Source: Pseudonocardiaceae bacterium (GTDB taxonomy: Bacteria; Actinomycetota; Actinomycetes; Mycobacteriales; Pseudonocardiaceae). From it: 64,000 nucleotides of DNA. Positions 19,639-29,033 of this stretch are shown piece after piece. Location of the stretch: contig WHSZ01000015.1 of NCBI GenBank assembly GCA_009379845.1, forward strand, positions 32,023-96,022, in the 5' to 3' direction. The first letter of the stretch is position 1; each line of letters opens with the position of its first letter. The translations under genes and the position numbers were made by a program. The notes under the pieces were generated by a model, which was not told where the DNA came from, did not search any database, and worked only from the letters and a program-made list of their open reading frames with translations.

Positions 19639-20352
19639 TCAGCTGCCGCCGGTGCTCTCGAAGTCGTCGACGCACCACTCGCCGTCCTGCTGCGCCAGCT
19701 TCATATTGCCGGTGACCTCCTGCGAGCGACCCAGGTAGTTGATCTCCATCTTGATCGGAGCGCTCGCCGTGTCACCGTCTTCGGTGATCTCACCGTCGAG
19801 GGTGACTTTGAGCTGGACGTTCTCGAGCTGTTTCGGGACGGTGTCGTTCGCCGCGCTGGGGTTACAGGCCACTTCCTTGGCCATCTGCGGATTCTTCTCG
19901 GACATCGCCTGAATCGCTTTGTCGGCGACCTCCTTCGGGTCACCCGCACCGCCGCCGAGCGCGAAGATCAACGTGACCGCGAGGCCGATCACCACGACGG
20001 CACCGACCCCGCCGAGAATCCACGGCATCTTGCTCTTACCGCCCTGCGGTGGCGGGAAGCCGCCGGGGCCACCGGGTGGGGGTGGCCCGAACCCGCCGGG
20101 AGGCGGCGGACCACCGGGCCCGCCAGGCCCACCGGGACCGGGCTGTCCGGGAGGCGGTCCGTAGCCTGGGTGCTGAGGCTGCGGACCACTCGGCGGCCCA
20201 CTTGGTGGGAATCCACCCCCCGGTTGCCCTGGTTGCGGCTGAGGCCCACTCGGCGGGAATCCACCGCCTGGTTGCCCTCCATACGGGCCGGGTGGGGGGC
20301 CTTGAGGGCCCGGCTGCCCGAATGGACCAGGCTGCTGCGGCGGTTGGGACAT
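19639..20352 (-). CDS. Pro/Gly-rich single-span membrane protein with DUF4878-like domain
   Basis: 237 aa. The first ~105 residues are a low-complexity P/G/Q tail; after K-S-K-M-P a single membrane helix (about 110-130) leads to an external domain containing A-D-K-A-I-Q-A-M and ending D-G-E-W-C-V-D-D-F, the layout of DUF4878/NTF2-like lipobox-free domains. The ATG at 20352 has GAGGAGA upstream; the longer open frame to 20772 has no such signal and overlaps mpa. It is divergent from mpa with 252 bp between the starts and co-directional with its paralogue downstream. Function unknown. Confidence 0.78.
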   Translation of the reverse strand: MSQPPQQPGPFGQPGPQGPPPGPYGGQPGGGFPPSGPQPQPGQPGGGFPPSGPPSGPQPQHPGYGPPPGQPGPGGPGGPGGPPPPGGFGPPPPGGPGGFPPPQGGKSKMPWILGGVGAVVVIGLAVTLIFALGGGAGDPKEVADKAIQAMSEKNPQMAKEVACNPSAANDTVPKQLENVQLKVTLDGEITEDGDTASAPIKMEINYLGRSQEVTGNMKLAQQDGEWCVDDFESTGGS

Positions 20353-20604
20353 CGCGTTCTCCTCTATCAGCGCAAACGAGTGGCGCCTTGTTTTCCCCGA
20401 CACTTTTTTGGCCGGATTGCGGGGGTCAGTTACTTGACGCACGGTAGCGGGTACTCGGTTCCGGCCGACACTTAGATGGAGCAGTGCGTCGGCAGCGCTT
20501 CGTAAATTGGCTGTGACGACACGTCCTGCAATGCGGACAATCCCTTTGCATGTCGGTGATCGCCGGTACCGTTGAGGACAGGACGCACGGGAGGAGGTGC
20601 CGAC

Positions 20605-22506
20605 ATGCAGCACGACCGCCCCGGAAGTCGGCCGGAAGGATCCGACCCCGAATACATCGACCCCAACCCCATTGACTACTCGGACCGGTCGGCGATTGAC
20701 CAACCGGACAATGGCTCGGAGCTTAGCGTCGAGACTGAGAGCGGCAACGACGAGGGCGACAAGCAAGCACAAATTCGCTACCTCGAAGAGGAAATCGCCC
20801 TGCTGCGCAGGAAACTCACCGATTCACCCCGGCACACCCGGCTGCTCGAGCAGCGGCTGGCGGAGGCATCGGAGCGGGTAAGCCAGCTTACCGAGCGCAA
20901 TAACAAGCTGGTCGAGACCTTGCGAGAGGCGCGCAGCCAGCTGCTCGCTCTGCGCGAGGAAGTGGATCGGCTGGCTCAGCCGCCAAGCGGTTACGGCGTA
21001 TTCGTCCGGGCCTACGAGGACAGCACGGTCGATGTCTACACCTCCGGGCGGCGGATGCGTGTCGCGGTCTCACCCAATGTTGAGATCGAATCGTTGCGTC
21101 GCGGTCAGTCACTGCGCCTCAACGAGGCCCTCACCGTTGTCGAAAGCGGCGAGTTCGAGCGGACCGGTGAGGTCTGCGTGCTGCGCGAGGTCCTCGCCCC
21201 CGAAGAGGAACATGGGCAGTCCAGGGCACTCGTCATCGGGCACGCCGACGAGGAGCGCGTGGTCTGGCTGGCCGATCCATTACTCGACGAGCAGGTCGGA
21301 ACGCTGAAGTCCGGCGACTCGCTGCTCGTTGACTCGAAGGCGGGGTACGCCTACGAGCGGGTGCCCAAGGCGGAGGTCGAGGACCTGGTGCTCGAGGAGG
21401 TTCCGGACGTCCGGTACGAGGACATCGGTGGACTGTTCCGGCAAATCGAGCAGATCAGGGACGCGGTGGAGCTGCCGTTCCTGCACGCGGATCTGTTCCA
21501 CAAGTACCAACTGCGCCCACCGAAGGGTGTGCTGCTCTACGGTCCGCCCGGCTGCGGCAAGACCCTCATCGCCAAGGCCGTGGCGAACTCGCTCGCCAAG
21601 CAGGTCAGCACGGCCAAGGGCGACGCCAAGGGTGACGACGACGCGCACGCGAAGTCGTACTTCCTCAACATCAAGGGCCCCGAGCTGCTGAACAAGTTCG
21701 TCGGCGAGACCGAGCGGCACATCCGGCTGATCTTCCAGCGGGCCCGCGAGAAGGCGTCCGAAGGCACCCCCGTGATCGTGTTCTTCGACGAGATGGACTC
21801 GATTTTCCGCACCCGGGGTAGCGGTGTGTCCTCGGACGTGGAAACCACCATCGTTCCGCAGCTGCTGTCCGAGATCGATGGTGTGGAGGGCCTGGAAAAC
21901 GTGATCGTGATAGGCGCCTCCAACCGGGAGGACATGATCGATCCCGCCATCCTGCGGCCTGGCCGGCTGGACGTGAAGATCAAGATCGAGCGTCCGGACG
22001 CCGAGGCGGCGAAGGACATCTTCTCCAAGTACCTCACCAAGGAGCTACCGATCCACGCCGACGATCTGGGCGAGTTCGGCGGGGATCAGCAGGCGTGCAT
22101 CGACGCGATGATCCAGCACACCGTGGAGCGGATGTACGCGGAAAGCGACGAGAACCGGTTCCTGGAGGTCACCTACGCCAACGGGGACAAGGAAGTGTTG
22201 TACTTCCGCGACTTCAACTCGGGCGCGATGATCCAGAACATCGTGGACCGGTCGAAGAAGGCCGCGATCAAGTCGGTGCTGGACACGAAGCAGCCAGGGA
22301 TGCGGGTGCAGCACCTGCTGGACGCGATCGTGGACGAGTTCGCGGAGAACGAGGACCTGCCCAATACCACTAACCCGGACGATTGGGCACGTATCTCCGG
22401 CAAGAAGGGCGAGCGGATCGTGTACATCCGCACGCTGGTCACCGGCAAGAATCAGGACTCCGGTAGGGCGATCGACACGGCTACCAACACCGGCCAGTAC
22501 CTGTAG
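20605..22506 (+). CDS. mpa: Proteasomal ATPase Mpa/ARC
   Basis: Hexameric AAA+ unfoldase that binds Pup on tagged proteins and feeds them into the 20S core. 633 aa: an acidic N-terminal extension, a coiled coil (about residues 50-105), OB-fold interdomain, and the AAA domain with Walker A G-P-P-G-C-G-K-T (313-320) and Walker B F-F-D-E (D395, E396). The protein ends G-Q-Y-L, the proteasome-docking C-terminus. ATG 20605 has GGAGGAGG upstream. It is about 25 residues longer than the M. tuberculosis protein because of the N-terminal extension. A strong hairpin follows the stop. Confidence 0.96.
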   Translation: MQHDRPGSRPEGSDPEYIDPNPIDYSDRSAIDQPDNGSELSVETESGNDEGDKQAQIRYLEEEIALLRRKLTDSPRHTRLLEQRLAEASERVSQLTERNNKLVETLREARSQLLALREEVDRLAQPPSGYGVFVRAYEDSTVDVYTSGRRMRVAVSPNVEIESLRRGQSLRLNEALTVVESGEFERTGEVCVLREVLAPEEEHGQSRALVIGHADEERVVWLADPLLDEQVGTLKSGDSLLVDSKAGYAYERVPKAEVEDLVLEEVPDVRYEDIGGLFRQIEQIRDAVELPFLHADLFHKYQLRPPKGVLLYGPPGCGKTLIAKAVANSLAKQVSTAKGDAKGDDDAHAKSYFLNIKGPELLNKFVGETERHIRLIFQRAREKASEGTPVIVFFDEMDSIFRTRGSGVSSDVETTIVPQLLSEIDGVEGLENVIVIGASNREDMIDPAILRPGRLDVKIKIERPDAEAAKDIFSKYLTKELPIHADDLGEFGGDQQACIDAMIQHTVERMYAESDENRFLEVTYANGDKEVLYFRDFNSGAMIQNIVDRSKKAAIKSVLDTKQPGMRVQHLLDAIVDEFAENEDLPNTTNPDDWARISGKKGERIVYIRTLVTGKNQDSGRAIDTATNTGQYL

Positions 22507-22513
22507 CGCCACC

Positions 22514-22553
22514 GGACGGGGCTGCTCGCGACACACCGCGGGCAGCCCCGTCC
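22514..22553 (+). terminator. Hairpin terminator after mpa
   Basis: A perfect 12-bp stem (GGACGGGGCTGC with its complement) and a 16-nt loop begin 8 nt after the mpa stop codon. There is no T run after it, as is common for actinobacterial terminators. Confidence 0.75.
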
Positions 22554-22563
22554 CATACACAGA

Positions 22564-22581
22564 TGTATAACGCCTTATAGT
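22564..22581. promoter_or_regulatory. Operator-like palindrome over the promoter of the small gene
   Basis: TGTATAACGCCTTATAGT contains the inverted repeat TATAA-CGCC-TTATA and its right arm is the -10 hexamer. A near-identical 18-bp element follows the gene at 22953. A second imperfect palindrome, ATACA-CAGA-TGTAT, overlaps its left side (22555-22568). Confidence 0.6.
22576..22581 (+). promoter_or_regulatory. -10 element of the small gene, leaderless
   Basis: TATAGT, close to the sigma-70 consensus, ends 7 nt before GTG 22589; no ribosome site is present. A 12-bp palindrome (TCACGCGCGTGA, 22581-22592) spans the start codon. Confidence 0.55.
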
Positions 22582-22588
22582 CACGCGC

Positions 22589-22951
22589 GTGAGCGATCTT
22601 GATGAAACCGAAGCAGGTGCCCGGCTGGCCGCCCCGATCAGCGCGGAAGACGTGGTCGGCTGGCTCGACGAGGCCGCCGAGATGGTGCGCACCGGCGAGG
22701 TGCCGGCGGACGAGTTGATCCGGCTGCTGGGGGAGTTGCGCGCCGCGTCGATGGCGTTCGCCAACGCGTCCGATTGGGCGCTGCTCGCCGCGCGGGAGGC
22801 GGGCGCGAGCCTGCGTGAGGTGGCCACCGCGTTCGGTAAGGGCTACGTGCGCTCGCCTGCGGCGCGCTTGGAAAAGTTGCACCGCGAGGCGTTGACGTCC
22901 GACGAGTTTCTCGAGCTGGTGCATCGCAGGGGCGGCGAGTCACACGCCTAG
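22589..22951 (+). CDS. Small hypothetical protein with possible helix-turn-helix, flanked by twin palindromes
   Basis: 120 aa, not recognised. It is entirely helical in character. The N-terminal half (A-E-D-V-V-G-W-L-D-E-A) is acidic; the centre (A-A-R-E-A-G-A-S-L-R-E-V-A-T-A-F-G) has the spacing of a helix-turn-helix, followed by S-P-A-A-R-L-E-K-L. The sequence A-S-L-R-E-V-A followed by G resembles recognition modules of small DNA-binding proteins. With one palindrome over the promoter and a matching one at the stop codon, autoregulation is the simplest reading. The start GTG 22589 is fixed by the -10 element. It lies between mpa and an aldo/keto reductase gene. Confidence 0.6.
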   Translation: MSDLDETEAGARLAAPISAEDVVGWLDEAAEMVRTGEVPADELIRLLGELRAASMAFANASDWALLAAREAGASLREVATAFGKGYVRSPAARLEKLHREALTSDEFLELVHRRGGESHA

Positions 22952-22952
22952 G

Positions 22953-22970
22953 TGTATAACGTCCTATACA
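22953..22970. promoter_or_regulatory. Second operator-like palindrome, downstream of the small gene
   Basis: TGTATAACGTCCTATACA has perfect 6-bp arms (TGTATA/TATACA) and starts 1 nt after the stop codon. It matches the upstream element at 14 of 18 positions in the same orientation and lies 91 nt before the aldo/keto reductase start. Confidence 0.6.
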
Positions 22971-23047
22971 ACGGGTCGTTGTGCTTGACCGATCGTCCAG
23001 CAGGTCACCATCGTCCGAAACGGCAGTAAGCACGGATCGGGTTCGGG

Positions 23048-23053
23048 TACTGT
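23048..23053 (+). promoter_or_regulatory. -10 element of a likely leaderless aldo/keto reductase transcript
   Basis: TACTGT ends 7 nt before ATG 23061; no Shine-Dalgarno sequence. Confidence 0.5.
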
Positions 23054-23060
23054 CGCGCCC

Positions 23061-24002
23061 ATGACCGGTGCCGCCGATCGGCTCGGTATCGGCTTGGCCG
23101 CGCTCGGCCGGCCGGCCTACATCAACCTGGGGCGCGGTCCGGCGTTGCCTGCCGAGCGCGATGTGGCCGCGATGCGCGAGGCAACCTGGCAGGTGCTGGA
23201 CAGGGCATACCAGCTGGGCATCCGCTGGATTGATGTGGCGCGCTCCTACGGTCGCGCGGAGGAGTTCCTCGCGGGATGGCTGTCCGCACGGGAACCCGCG
23301 GACATCACGGTGTCAAGCAAATGGGGCTACGCCTACGTGGGCGACTGGCGGATCGACACGGACACCCACGAGGTCAAGGAGCACAGCGTCGAGCGTTTCC
23401 GCCTGCAACGCGGGGAAAGCTGGCGGTTGCTCGGCGATGCGATCGACGTTTACCAGGTGCACTCGCTAACCGTGGACAGCCCGATTTTCGGCGACGAAGC
23501 GCTGCTGGCGGAGCTGGCCGACCTCACGGCGACCGGCGTGCGCCTGGGATTCTCCACCTCCGGGCCACGGCAGGCCGACACCATCCGGCGGGCGCTCGAG
23601 CTGGACGTCGATGGGGAGCGGCTGTTCGGCGCCGTGCAATCCACCTGGAACCCGCTCGAGCCGTCCGCGGGAGCGGCGCTCGCCGCGGCGCACACCGCCG
23701 GGGTGCACGTGCTCGTGAAGGAATCGCTCGCGAACGGGCGCCTGGTGGCCGAACCGCCGACGGAGGTCAGCGAGATCGCCGAGCGGCACCACGCCGGCAC
23801 CGATGCCGTCGCGCTGGCCGCGACGCTGCGGCAACCGTGGGCGGACACCGTGCTGCTGGGGCCCGCGAGCGTGGCGCAGCTGACCGCGAACGTCGCCGCG
23901 TTGCGGCTCGAGCTGACCGAGGACGAGCTGGCCGCCCTCGGCGGGCTGGCGGAACCGCCCGATACGTACTGGGCGCGGCGTGCCGCACTCACCTGGCAGT
24001 AA
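23061..24002 (+). CDS. Aldo/keto reductase
   Basis: 313-aa NAD(P)H-dependent oxidoreductase with the AKR barrel fold. The catalytic tetrad is visible as Asp58, Tyr63 (I-D-V-A-R-S-Y-G), Lys87 (S-S-K-W-G-Y) and His134 (Y-Q-V-H-S-L). The segment R-S-Y-G-R-A-E-E-F-L is typical of the bacterial L-galactose dehydrogenase/AKR11-like groups. Substrate unknown. Leaderless start. It is followed by a lipoprotein gene in the same direction, 115 nt away. Confidence 0.88.
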   Translation: MTGAADRLGIGLAALGRPAYINLGRGPALPAERDVAAMREATWQVLDRAYQLGIRWIDVARSYGRAEEFLAGWLSAREPADITVSSKWGYAYVGDWRIDTDTHEVKEHSVERFRLQRGESWRLLGDAIDVYQVHSLTVDSPIFGDEALLAELADLTATGVRLGFSTSGPRQADTIRRALELDVDGERLFGAVQSTWNPLEPSAGAALAAAHTAGVHVLVKESLANGRLVAEPPTEVSEIAERHHAGTDAVALAATLRQPWADTVLLGPASVAQLTANVAALRLELTEDELAALGGLAEPPDTYWARRAALTWQ

Positions 24003-24117
24003 GGCCCGCGTGGCCGGTGCGGTTCGGGTGCAGTACTTTGCGGGCCACGCCGGGCGACCCCGAGGTGCCGGCGTGGACCCATCAACGTGGCCCATCGACA
24101 CCGGAAGGAACGACGCG

Positions 24118-24777
24118 TTGCGCCCCGTGCACGTGCCAGCTACGCGGCTTGCCGCAGGTGTGGCCCTGGCTGGACTGCTCGGCCTCACCGCGTGCTCGAA
24201 CCAACCCAACGACCTGCGTGACTACGGCGAGGACGAGGCCGAGTCCACGAGCGCGACGCCGCCGCCTCCGCAGCGGCCACAGGCCAGCGCGAAGCGGCAA
24301 GGGCGTGCGGTCGAGCGGCTACGTCCCCGCGTGCGGGCGGCGTTGCTCACCGAGCGGGATGTCGCCGCCGAGGGCGTGCGGCCCGATCCGGGGGCGGAGG
24401 CCGAGGAAGACCCGCGGGACTGCCTGGCTGGCAGCACCCCGCGGCCGGTCGTCGAGCAAGACACCAGCTGGCTGTACCCCACCGGCTCGCGGCTGCGCCA
24501 TCGGGTGGCCGGGTTCCCTGGCGACGGTGCGGCCCGGCTGGCCCGTGAGGCGCGGGCCTGCGGTCCCCGGCAGCTGGACGTGAGCTTCGTGCCGGACGTG
24601 GACGCCGCTTCCGGCTGGTGCGCCCCGACACCCCCGGCCAGCTGCGCCGTGCTGCTGGCGAATGATCAACGGCTCTCCGCCGTCACGGTCAGCGGTACCA
24701 CCGAGCAGCGGGCCGCTGAGGCCGTTCTCCGGCTCGCCCCGATCGCCGCGGACGCGTTGCGAGGCGCCGAACAGTAG
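24118..24777 (+). CDS. Putative lipoprotein
   Basis: 219 aa from TTG 24118, chosen because GGAAGGAA lies 8 nt upstream; earlier in-frame starts would put the signal peptide internally. A basic start, a hydrophobic core (A-A-G-V-A-L-A-G-L-L-G) and the lipobox L-T-A-C predict lipid attachment and export. The mature part is rich in P, A and R, has four cysteines in its second half, and matches no domain I know. M. tuberculosis also has a lipoprotein gene (lppK) beside mpa, but I cannot show that the two are related. Confidence 0.7.
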   Translation: MRPVHVPATRLAAGVALAGLLGLTACSNQPNDLRDYGEDEAESTSATPPPPQRPQASAKRQGRAVERLRPRVRAALLTERDVAAEGVRPDPGAEAEEDPRDCLAGSTPRPVVEQDTSWLYPTGSRLRHRVAGFPGDGAARLAREARACGPRQLDVSFVPDVDAASGWCAPTPPASCAVLLANDQRLSAVTVSGTTEQRAAEAVLRLAPIAADALRGAEQ

Positions 24778-24797
24778 ACCTGCGGTGAACCACGGGG

Positions 24798-25310
24798 TCA
24801 CCGCCTTGAGCGCAGCCATTTCTCGAACAGCGCGCGCCCGTCCGGCACGAACGGCCAATCGGGCCGCGCCAGCCGGGCGCGTAGCTGGTCAACCGCCAGC
24901 CACTCGCCGGCGGTGATTTCCGCCTCCTGGTGCTCGATCGGACCATCCCAGCGCGTTTCGTAACAGAACGCGTGCACCCGCACCGGCGGCTCGCAATAAC
25001 GTTCGGTGAACAGGCGGCGCAGCGGCGTGTCCCGGATCCCGAGCTCCTCGGCGAGCTCACGGCGTGCGCACACCTCGGGGGATTCCCCTGCCGCGACCAC
25101 ACCGCCCGCCCAGCAGTCATGCATGCTCGGGAAAATGTCCTTGCTGGGTGACCGGAGGTGCACGTAAATCCGTTCGCCATCGGCCGATCGGACCAACACA
25201 GAGCCGCTGGCATGCCACAGGCCCTCCCGCCGGACCCGGCCACGGCCGACGCTGCCTATGTCGTTGCCCCACTCGTCGTAGTGAGCAACAAGTTCCTCGG
25301 CGTCGGCCAC
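24798..25310 (-). CDS. Nudix hydrolase
   Basis: 170 aa with a complete Nudix box: G-G-V-V-A-A-G-E-S, then R-R-E-L-A-E-E-L-G (about residues 68-91). The N-terminus (E-E-L-V-A-H-Y-D-E-W-G-N) and the H-A-S-G-S-V-L-V segment resemble the YfcD/isopentenyl-isomerase-like branch, whose members hydrolyse nucleoside diphosphate derivatives of unknown identity. GTG start, 58 bp from and divergent to dop. Confidence 0.85.
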   Translation of the reverse strand: MADAEELVAHYDEWGNDIGSVGRGRVRREGLWHASGSVLVRSADGERIYVHLRSPSKDIFPSMHDCWAGGVVAAGESPEVCARRELAEELGIRDTPLRRLFTERYCEPPVRVHAFCYETRWDGPIEHQEAEITAGEWLAVDQLRARLARPDWPFVPDGRALFEKWLRSRR

Positions 25311-25356
25311 GGGTCGATCGTGTCACGCGGGTCGGCGGTGCCGGTCGGCCAGCCCG

Positions 25357-25362
25357 TAGGCT
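25357..25362 (+). promoter_or_regulatory. -10 element of a likely leaderless dop transcript
   Basis: TAGGCT ends 6 nt before ATG 25369. No ribosome site is present. Confidence 0.55.
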
Positions 25363-25368
25363 GCGGGT

Positions 25369-26871
25369 ATGCGGCGGATCATGGGAACCGAGGTGGAGTA
25401 CGGCATCGCGGTGCCGGGCGATCCCACCGCGAACCCGGTTTTGACTTCGACTCAGGTGGTACTTGCCTACGCGGCGGCCGCGGACATCCCGCGGGCGCGC
25501 CGGGCGCGATGGGACTACGAGGTGGAATCGCCGTTGCGGGACGCCCGTGGCTTCGACCTCGCGGGACCGGGCAACCAGCCCCAGGATCCCGATGTGGAGG
25601 ATCTCGGTGCGGCCAACGTGATCCTGACCAACGGTGCCCGCCTCTACGTGGACCACGCGCACCCCGAGTACTCGGCGCCGGAGGTGACCAACGCGCGCGA
25701 CGCGGTGCTCTGGGACAAGGCCGGTGAAAGGGTGATGGAGGAGGCGGCGCTGAAGGCCGCGACCGTTCCCGGCCAGCCGCGGCTGCAGCTGTACAAGAAC
25801 AACGTGGACGGCAAGGGCGCGAGCTACGGCACGCATGAGAACTACCTGATGAGCCGCGCGACGCCGTTCACAGCCGCGATCGCCGGCCTGACACCGTTTT
25901 TCGCCTCCCGCCAAGTGGTGTGTGGTTCCGGCAGGGTCGGCATCGGGGCCGCTGGGGACGAGCCGGGCTTCCAGCTGTCCCAGCGGGCGGACTACATCGA
26001 GGTCGAGGTCGGCCTGGAGACCACCCTGAAGCGCGGCATCATCAACACTCGCGACGAGCCGCACGCGGACGCGGACAAGTACCGCAGGCTGCACGTGATC
26101 ATCGGAGACGCCAACCTCGCGGAGTACTCCACGTACCTGAAGCTCGGCACCACCGCGCTGGTGATCGACATGATCGAGGCCGGGGTGCGGTTCGACCACC
26201 TGAAGCTCGCCGATCCCGTGCGCGCTGTGCACACGATCAGTCACGATCCGACGTTGAAGGCGACCGTTGAGCTGGCGAACGGCCGCCGGTTCACCGGGCT
26301 CGACCTGCAGTTCGCGTATCACGAGCTGGTCAACGAGCACGCCGAGCAGACCGAGCAGGACAACGTGTCGCGGGATGTGCTGCGGTTGTGGGGCGAGATT
26401 CTTGACGCGCTGTCCCGCGATCCGGACGAGTGCGCGGACCGGCTGGACTGGCCGGCGAAGCTGCGGCTGCTGGAGGGCTACCGCGCGCGGGACGGCCTCG
26501 GCTGGGCATCGTCCAGGCTGCACATGATCGACCTGCAGTACTCCGACGTCCGCCTGGAAAAGGGGCTGTACAACCGCCTGGTCACCCGGGGTTCGATGCA
26601 GCGGCTGCTGAAGGAGGACGAGGTCAGGGAGGCGGTCACCAACCCGCCGGTGGACACCAGGGCGTACTTCCGGGGACGGTGCCTTGAGCGCTACCCGGAC
26701 GCCATCGCGGCCGCATCGTGGGATTCGGTGATCTTCGATGTGGGAAGGGAATCGCTGGTGCGGATCCCGACGCTTGAACCGTTGCGCGGGACAAAGGCGC
26801 ACGTCGGAGAGTTGCTGGCGGCCGCGGAGACCGCCGAGGAGCTGGTCGACACGTTGACCAAACGCAGCTAG
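25369..26871 (+). CDS. dop: Depupylase/Pup deamidase Dop
   Basis: 500-aa member of the carboxylate-amine ligase fold shared with PafA and glutamine synthetase. The N-terminal M-G-T-E-V-E-Y-G-I carries the ATP/Mg glutamates, Y-V-D-H-A-H-P-E-Y holds the catalytic aspartate, and the Dop-specific loop ([13 protein letters not shown], about residues 25-40) that PafA lacks is present. It removes Pup from conjugates; in species whose Pup ends in Gln it also deamidates Pup, a step that seems unnecessary here. The pup gene follows 86 nt downstream. Confidence 0.96.
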   Translation: MRRIMGTEVEYGIAVPGDPTANPVLTSTQVVLAYAAAADIPRARRARWDYEVESPLRDARGFDLAGPGNQPQDPDVEDLGAANVILTNGARLYVDHAHPEYSAPEVTNARDAVLWDKAGERVMEEAALKAATVPGQPRLQLYKNNVDGKGASYGTHENYLMSRATPFTAAIAGLTPFFASRQVVCGSGRVGIGAAGDEPGFQLSQRADYIEVEVGLETTLKRGIINTRDEPHADADKYRRLHVIIGDANLAEYSTYLKLGTTALVIDMIEAGVRFDHLKLADPVRAVHTISHDPTLKATVELANGRRFTGLDLQFAYHELVNEHAEQTEQDNVSRDVLRLWGEILDALSRDPDECADRLDWPAKLRLLEGYRARDGLGWASSRLHMIDLQYSDVRLEKGLYNRLVTRGSMQRLLKEDEVREAVTNPPVDTRAYFRGRCLERYPDAIAAASWDSVIFDVGRESLVRIPTLEPLRGTKAHVGELLAAAETAEELVDTLTKRS

Positions 26872-26957
26872 TCGGCGAGTTGGCTGGCGACGCCGGTGCG
26901 TCGACTAGGTAATCTTGAGGTGACCGAGTTAGTGGGAGCCACACCCGGGAGGCGATG

Positions 26958-27152
26958 ATGGCTCAAGATAAGGTCCAGAAGCAGGGCGGCGGCGACGGCG
27001 ACGAAGAGCTGGAGGACGGCGCCCCAGCTGGTCAGGAACGGCGGGAGAAGCTCGGCGAGGATGTCGACACGATTTTGGATGAGATCGACGACGTGCTCGA
27101 GGAGAACGCCGAGGACTTCGTCCGTGCCTACGTACAAAAGGGCGGCGAGTAA
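26958..27152 (+). CDS. pup: Prokaryotic ubiquitin-like protein Pup, C-terminal Gly-Gly-Glu
   Basis: 64-aa intrinsically disordered modifier. The conserved helical segment E-I-D-D-V-L-E-E-N-A-E-D-F-V (Mpa-binding) and tail V-Q-K-G-G-E are present. The last codon is GAG before TAA, so the protein ends in glutamate and is ready for ligation by PafA; the M. tuberculosis protein ends in glutamine. The internal lysines available for poly-pupylation lie near the N-terminus (K6, K9) and at the E-K-L motif. ATG 26958 is preferred over 26955 because GGGAGG then sits 5 nt upstream and the length matches Rv2111c (64 aa). Confidence 0.96.
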   Translation: MAQDKVQKQGGGDGDEELEDGAPAGQERREKLGEDVDTILDEIDDVLEENAEDFVRAYVQKGGE

Positions 27153-27228
27153 CGCCGGCCACTACGCTTCGCCCGCCGTGCTGATCCAGGCAGCCACTCG
27201 TTGATTGGGACAGGAACTACACGCACGT

Positions 27229-28092
27229 ATGGACAACACCGCAGCTGGTCAGTCATCGCACGCGCTGCCCGGCGGCCGTTTGCCGGCCGCCTATTTCGCG
27301 CCGGGCACATCGTCGTTCACCGATTTCCTCCGGGCCCAAGCGCCGGAACTTCTGCCAGGTAGGCGACCGAGTAGCTCCACCGAAGGTCTGGAGCTTCCGC
27401 ACGGCACCACGATCGTCGCGATGACGTTCTCCGGTGGTGTGCTGCTCGCCGGAGACCGGCGGGCGACCTCCGGCAACCTGGTCGCCCAGCGGGACATCGA
27501 GAAGGTGTTCGTCACCGACGACTACTCAGCCGTCGGCATCGCCGGCACCGCCGGTATCGCACTGGAACTGGTGCGGCTCTACGCGGTCGAGCTGGCGCAC
27601 TACGAGAAGATCGAGGGCGTTTCGCTTTCCCTGGACGGAAAGACGAACAAGCTCGCCGCGATGGTGCGCTCCAACCTTGACGCGGCGCTCGCCGGACTCG
27701 CGGTGTTGCCGCTTTTCGTCGGCTACGACCAGGATGCGAGCGATACGGCGCGGGCCGGCCGGATCGTCACCTTCGACGCGACAGGCGGGCGGTACGAGGA
27801 GCACGCCGGCTACCACGCGATCGGTTCGGGTTCGCTGTTCGCGAAATCCGCGTTGAAGAAGACCCACGACCCGGACGCGGACCGCGACACCGCGGTACGC
27901 GCGGCGGTGGAAGCGCTGTACGACGCCGCCGACGACGACACCGCGACGGGCGGTCCGGACCTGGTGCGCCGGATCTTCCCGACCATCGTCACGATCACCG
28001 CGGAACAGGGCGCCGTGCACCTGCCCGATGACCAGACCAGCACGGTCGCCGAGACCATCGTCGCGGAACGCGGCGAGCGGCCGAACGGCTAG
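27229..28092 (+). CDS. prcB: 20S proteasome beta subunit (catalytic)
   Basis: Proteolytic subunit of the 20S core. With ATG 27229 the protein is 287 aa and the processing site H-G|T-T-I-V-A puts the nucleophile at Thr60 after a 59-residue propeptide, close to the 57 residues of M. tuberculosis. The propeptide keeps the [16 protein letters not shown] segment. Asp and Lys of the active site appear in L-A-G-D-R-R-A-T and E-K-V-F. TTG 27205 is a possible alternative start. Co-directional with pup (76 nt) and prcA (72 nt). Confidence 0.95.
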   Translation: MDNTAAGQSSHALPGGRLPAAYFAPGTSSFTDFLRAQAPELLPGRRPSSSTEGLELPHGTTIVAMTFSGGVLLAGDRRATSGNLVAQRDIEKVFVTDDYSAVGIAGTAGIALELVRLYAVELAHYEKIEGVSLSLDGKTNKLAAMVRSNLDAALAGLAVLPLFVGYDQDASDTARAGRIVTFDATGGRYEEHAGYHAIGSGSLFAKSALKKTHDPDADRDTAVRAAVEALYDAADDDTATGGPDLVRRIFPTIVTITAEQGAVHLPDDQTSTVAETIVAERGERPNG

Positions 28093-28164
28093 CACCGCCG
28101 AGCACCTCGGCACCCCGAACCTCACGATCTAGCGCCCCCTACGAGAGAAAGCGGAGCCCACACC

Positions 28165-29016
28165 GTGTCGATGCCGCTGTACGCCTCGCCCGAGCAGTTG
28201 ATGCGCGAGCGCTCGGAGCTGGCCCGCAAGGGTATTGCCAGGGGCCGCAGTGTTGTCGCGTTGAAGTACGCCGACGGAATCCTGTTGGTCGCGGAGAACC
28301 CGTCCACCACGTTGCACAAGATGTCGGAGATCTACGACCGGATCGGTTTCGCCGCTGCCGGCCGGTACAGCGAGTTCGAGAGCCTGCGCCGGGCCGGCAT
28401 CAAGCACGTTGACCTGTGGGGCTATTCCTACGATCGGCGGGACGTTTCGGCGCGACAGCTGGCGAACGTGTACGCGCAGACCCTCGGCTCGATCTTCACC
28501 GAGCAGCTCAAGCCGTTCGAGGTGGAGATCTGCGTGGCCGAGGTCGGCGCCAGCGCCGAGGACGATCAGCTCTACCGGCTCACCTACGATGGTTCGATCG
28601 TGGACGAGCCGCAGTACGTGGTGATGGGCGGGCAGACCGACTCGGTCGTATCGGTGCTGAAGGACACCTACTCGGATTCACTCGATCTCCGGGAAGCGGT
28701 CGCGCTGGCCGTGCGGGCACTGTCCGCCCCCGCATCGGCCTCCAGTGGGGCCTCCAGTGGCTCGTCGGCCGGTAACGGCAACGGCGAGCGGGAGCTCGGC
28801 AAGCTCGAGGTGGCGGTGCTGGAGCGCGGGCGGCCGCGCCGGTCGTTCCGCAGGATCTCCGGCGCCGCGTTGGACGCGCTGTTGCCGACCAAGACGTCCG
28901 GCAAGGGATCCGGCAAGGCTTCCGGCAAGGGCGCTTCCGGTAACGGCTCGGGCAAGGCTTCCAGCGATGGCGAGTCGGGCGGGTCCGGCGAGTCGGCCGA
29001 GTCCGGCGAAAGCTGA
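28165..29016 (+). CDS. prcA: 20S proteasome alpha subunit
   Basis: Non-catalytic outer-ring subunit that gates the core. 283 aa; the N-terminal gate [22 protein letters not shown] is highly conserved. The globular domain ends near residue 235; the last ~45 residues are a low-complexity G/S/K/E tail with four G-K-(G/A)-S-G-type repeats, longer than in M. tuberculosis (248 aa). GTG 28165 has GGAG 9 nt upstream; ATG 28171 is close behind. Convergent with the PAP2-kinase gene, only 17 nt away. Confidence 0.95.
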   Translation: MSMPLYASPEQLMRERSELARKGIARGRSVVALKYADGILLVAENPSTTLHKMSEIYDRIGFAAAGRYSEFESLRRAGIKHVDLWGYSYDRRDVSARQLANVYAQTLGSIFTEQLKPFEVEICVAEVGASAEDDQLYRLTYDGSIVDEPQYVVMGGQTDSVVSVLKDTYSDSLDLREAVALAVRALSAPASASSGASSGSSAGNGNGERELGKLEVAVLERGRPRRSFRRISGAALDALLPTKTSGKGSGKASGKGASGNGSGKASSDGESGGSGESAESGES

Positions 29017-29033
29017 CTTCGCGCTGACTCCGC

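Noticed and set aside
19639..20772. A 377-aa version of the Pro/Gly-rich protein
   Set aside because: The upstream part overlaps the 5' end of mpa and has no start signal; ATG 20352 has a good ribosome site.
26880..26957. Promoter for pup between dop and pup (TAGGTAATCT)
   Set aside because: An AT-richer hexamer is present, but no -35 at a suitable distance; co-transcription from dop is equally likely.
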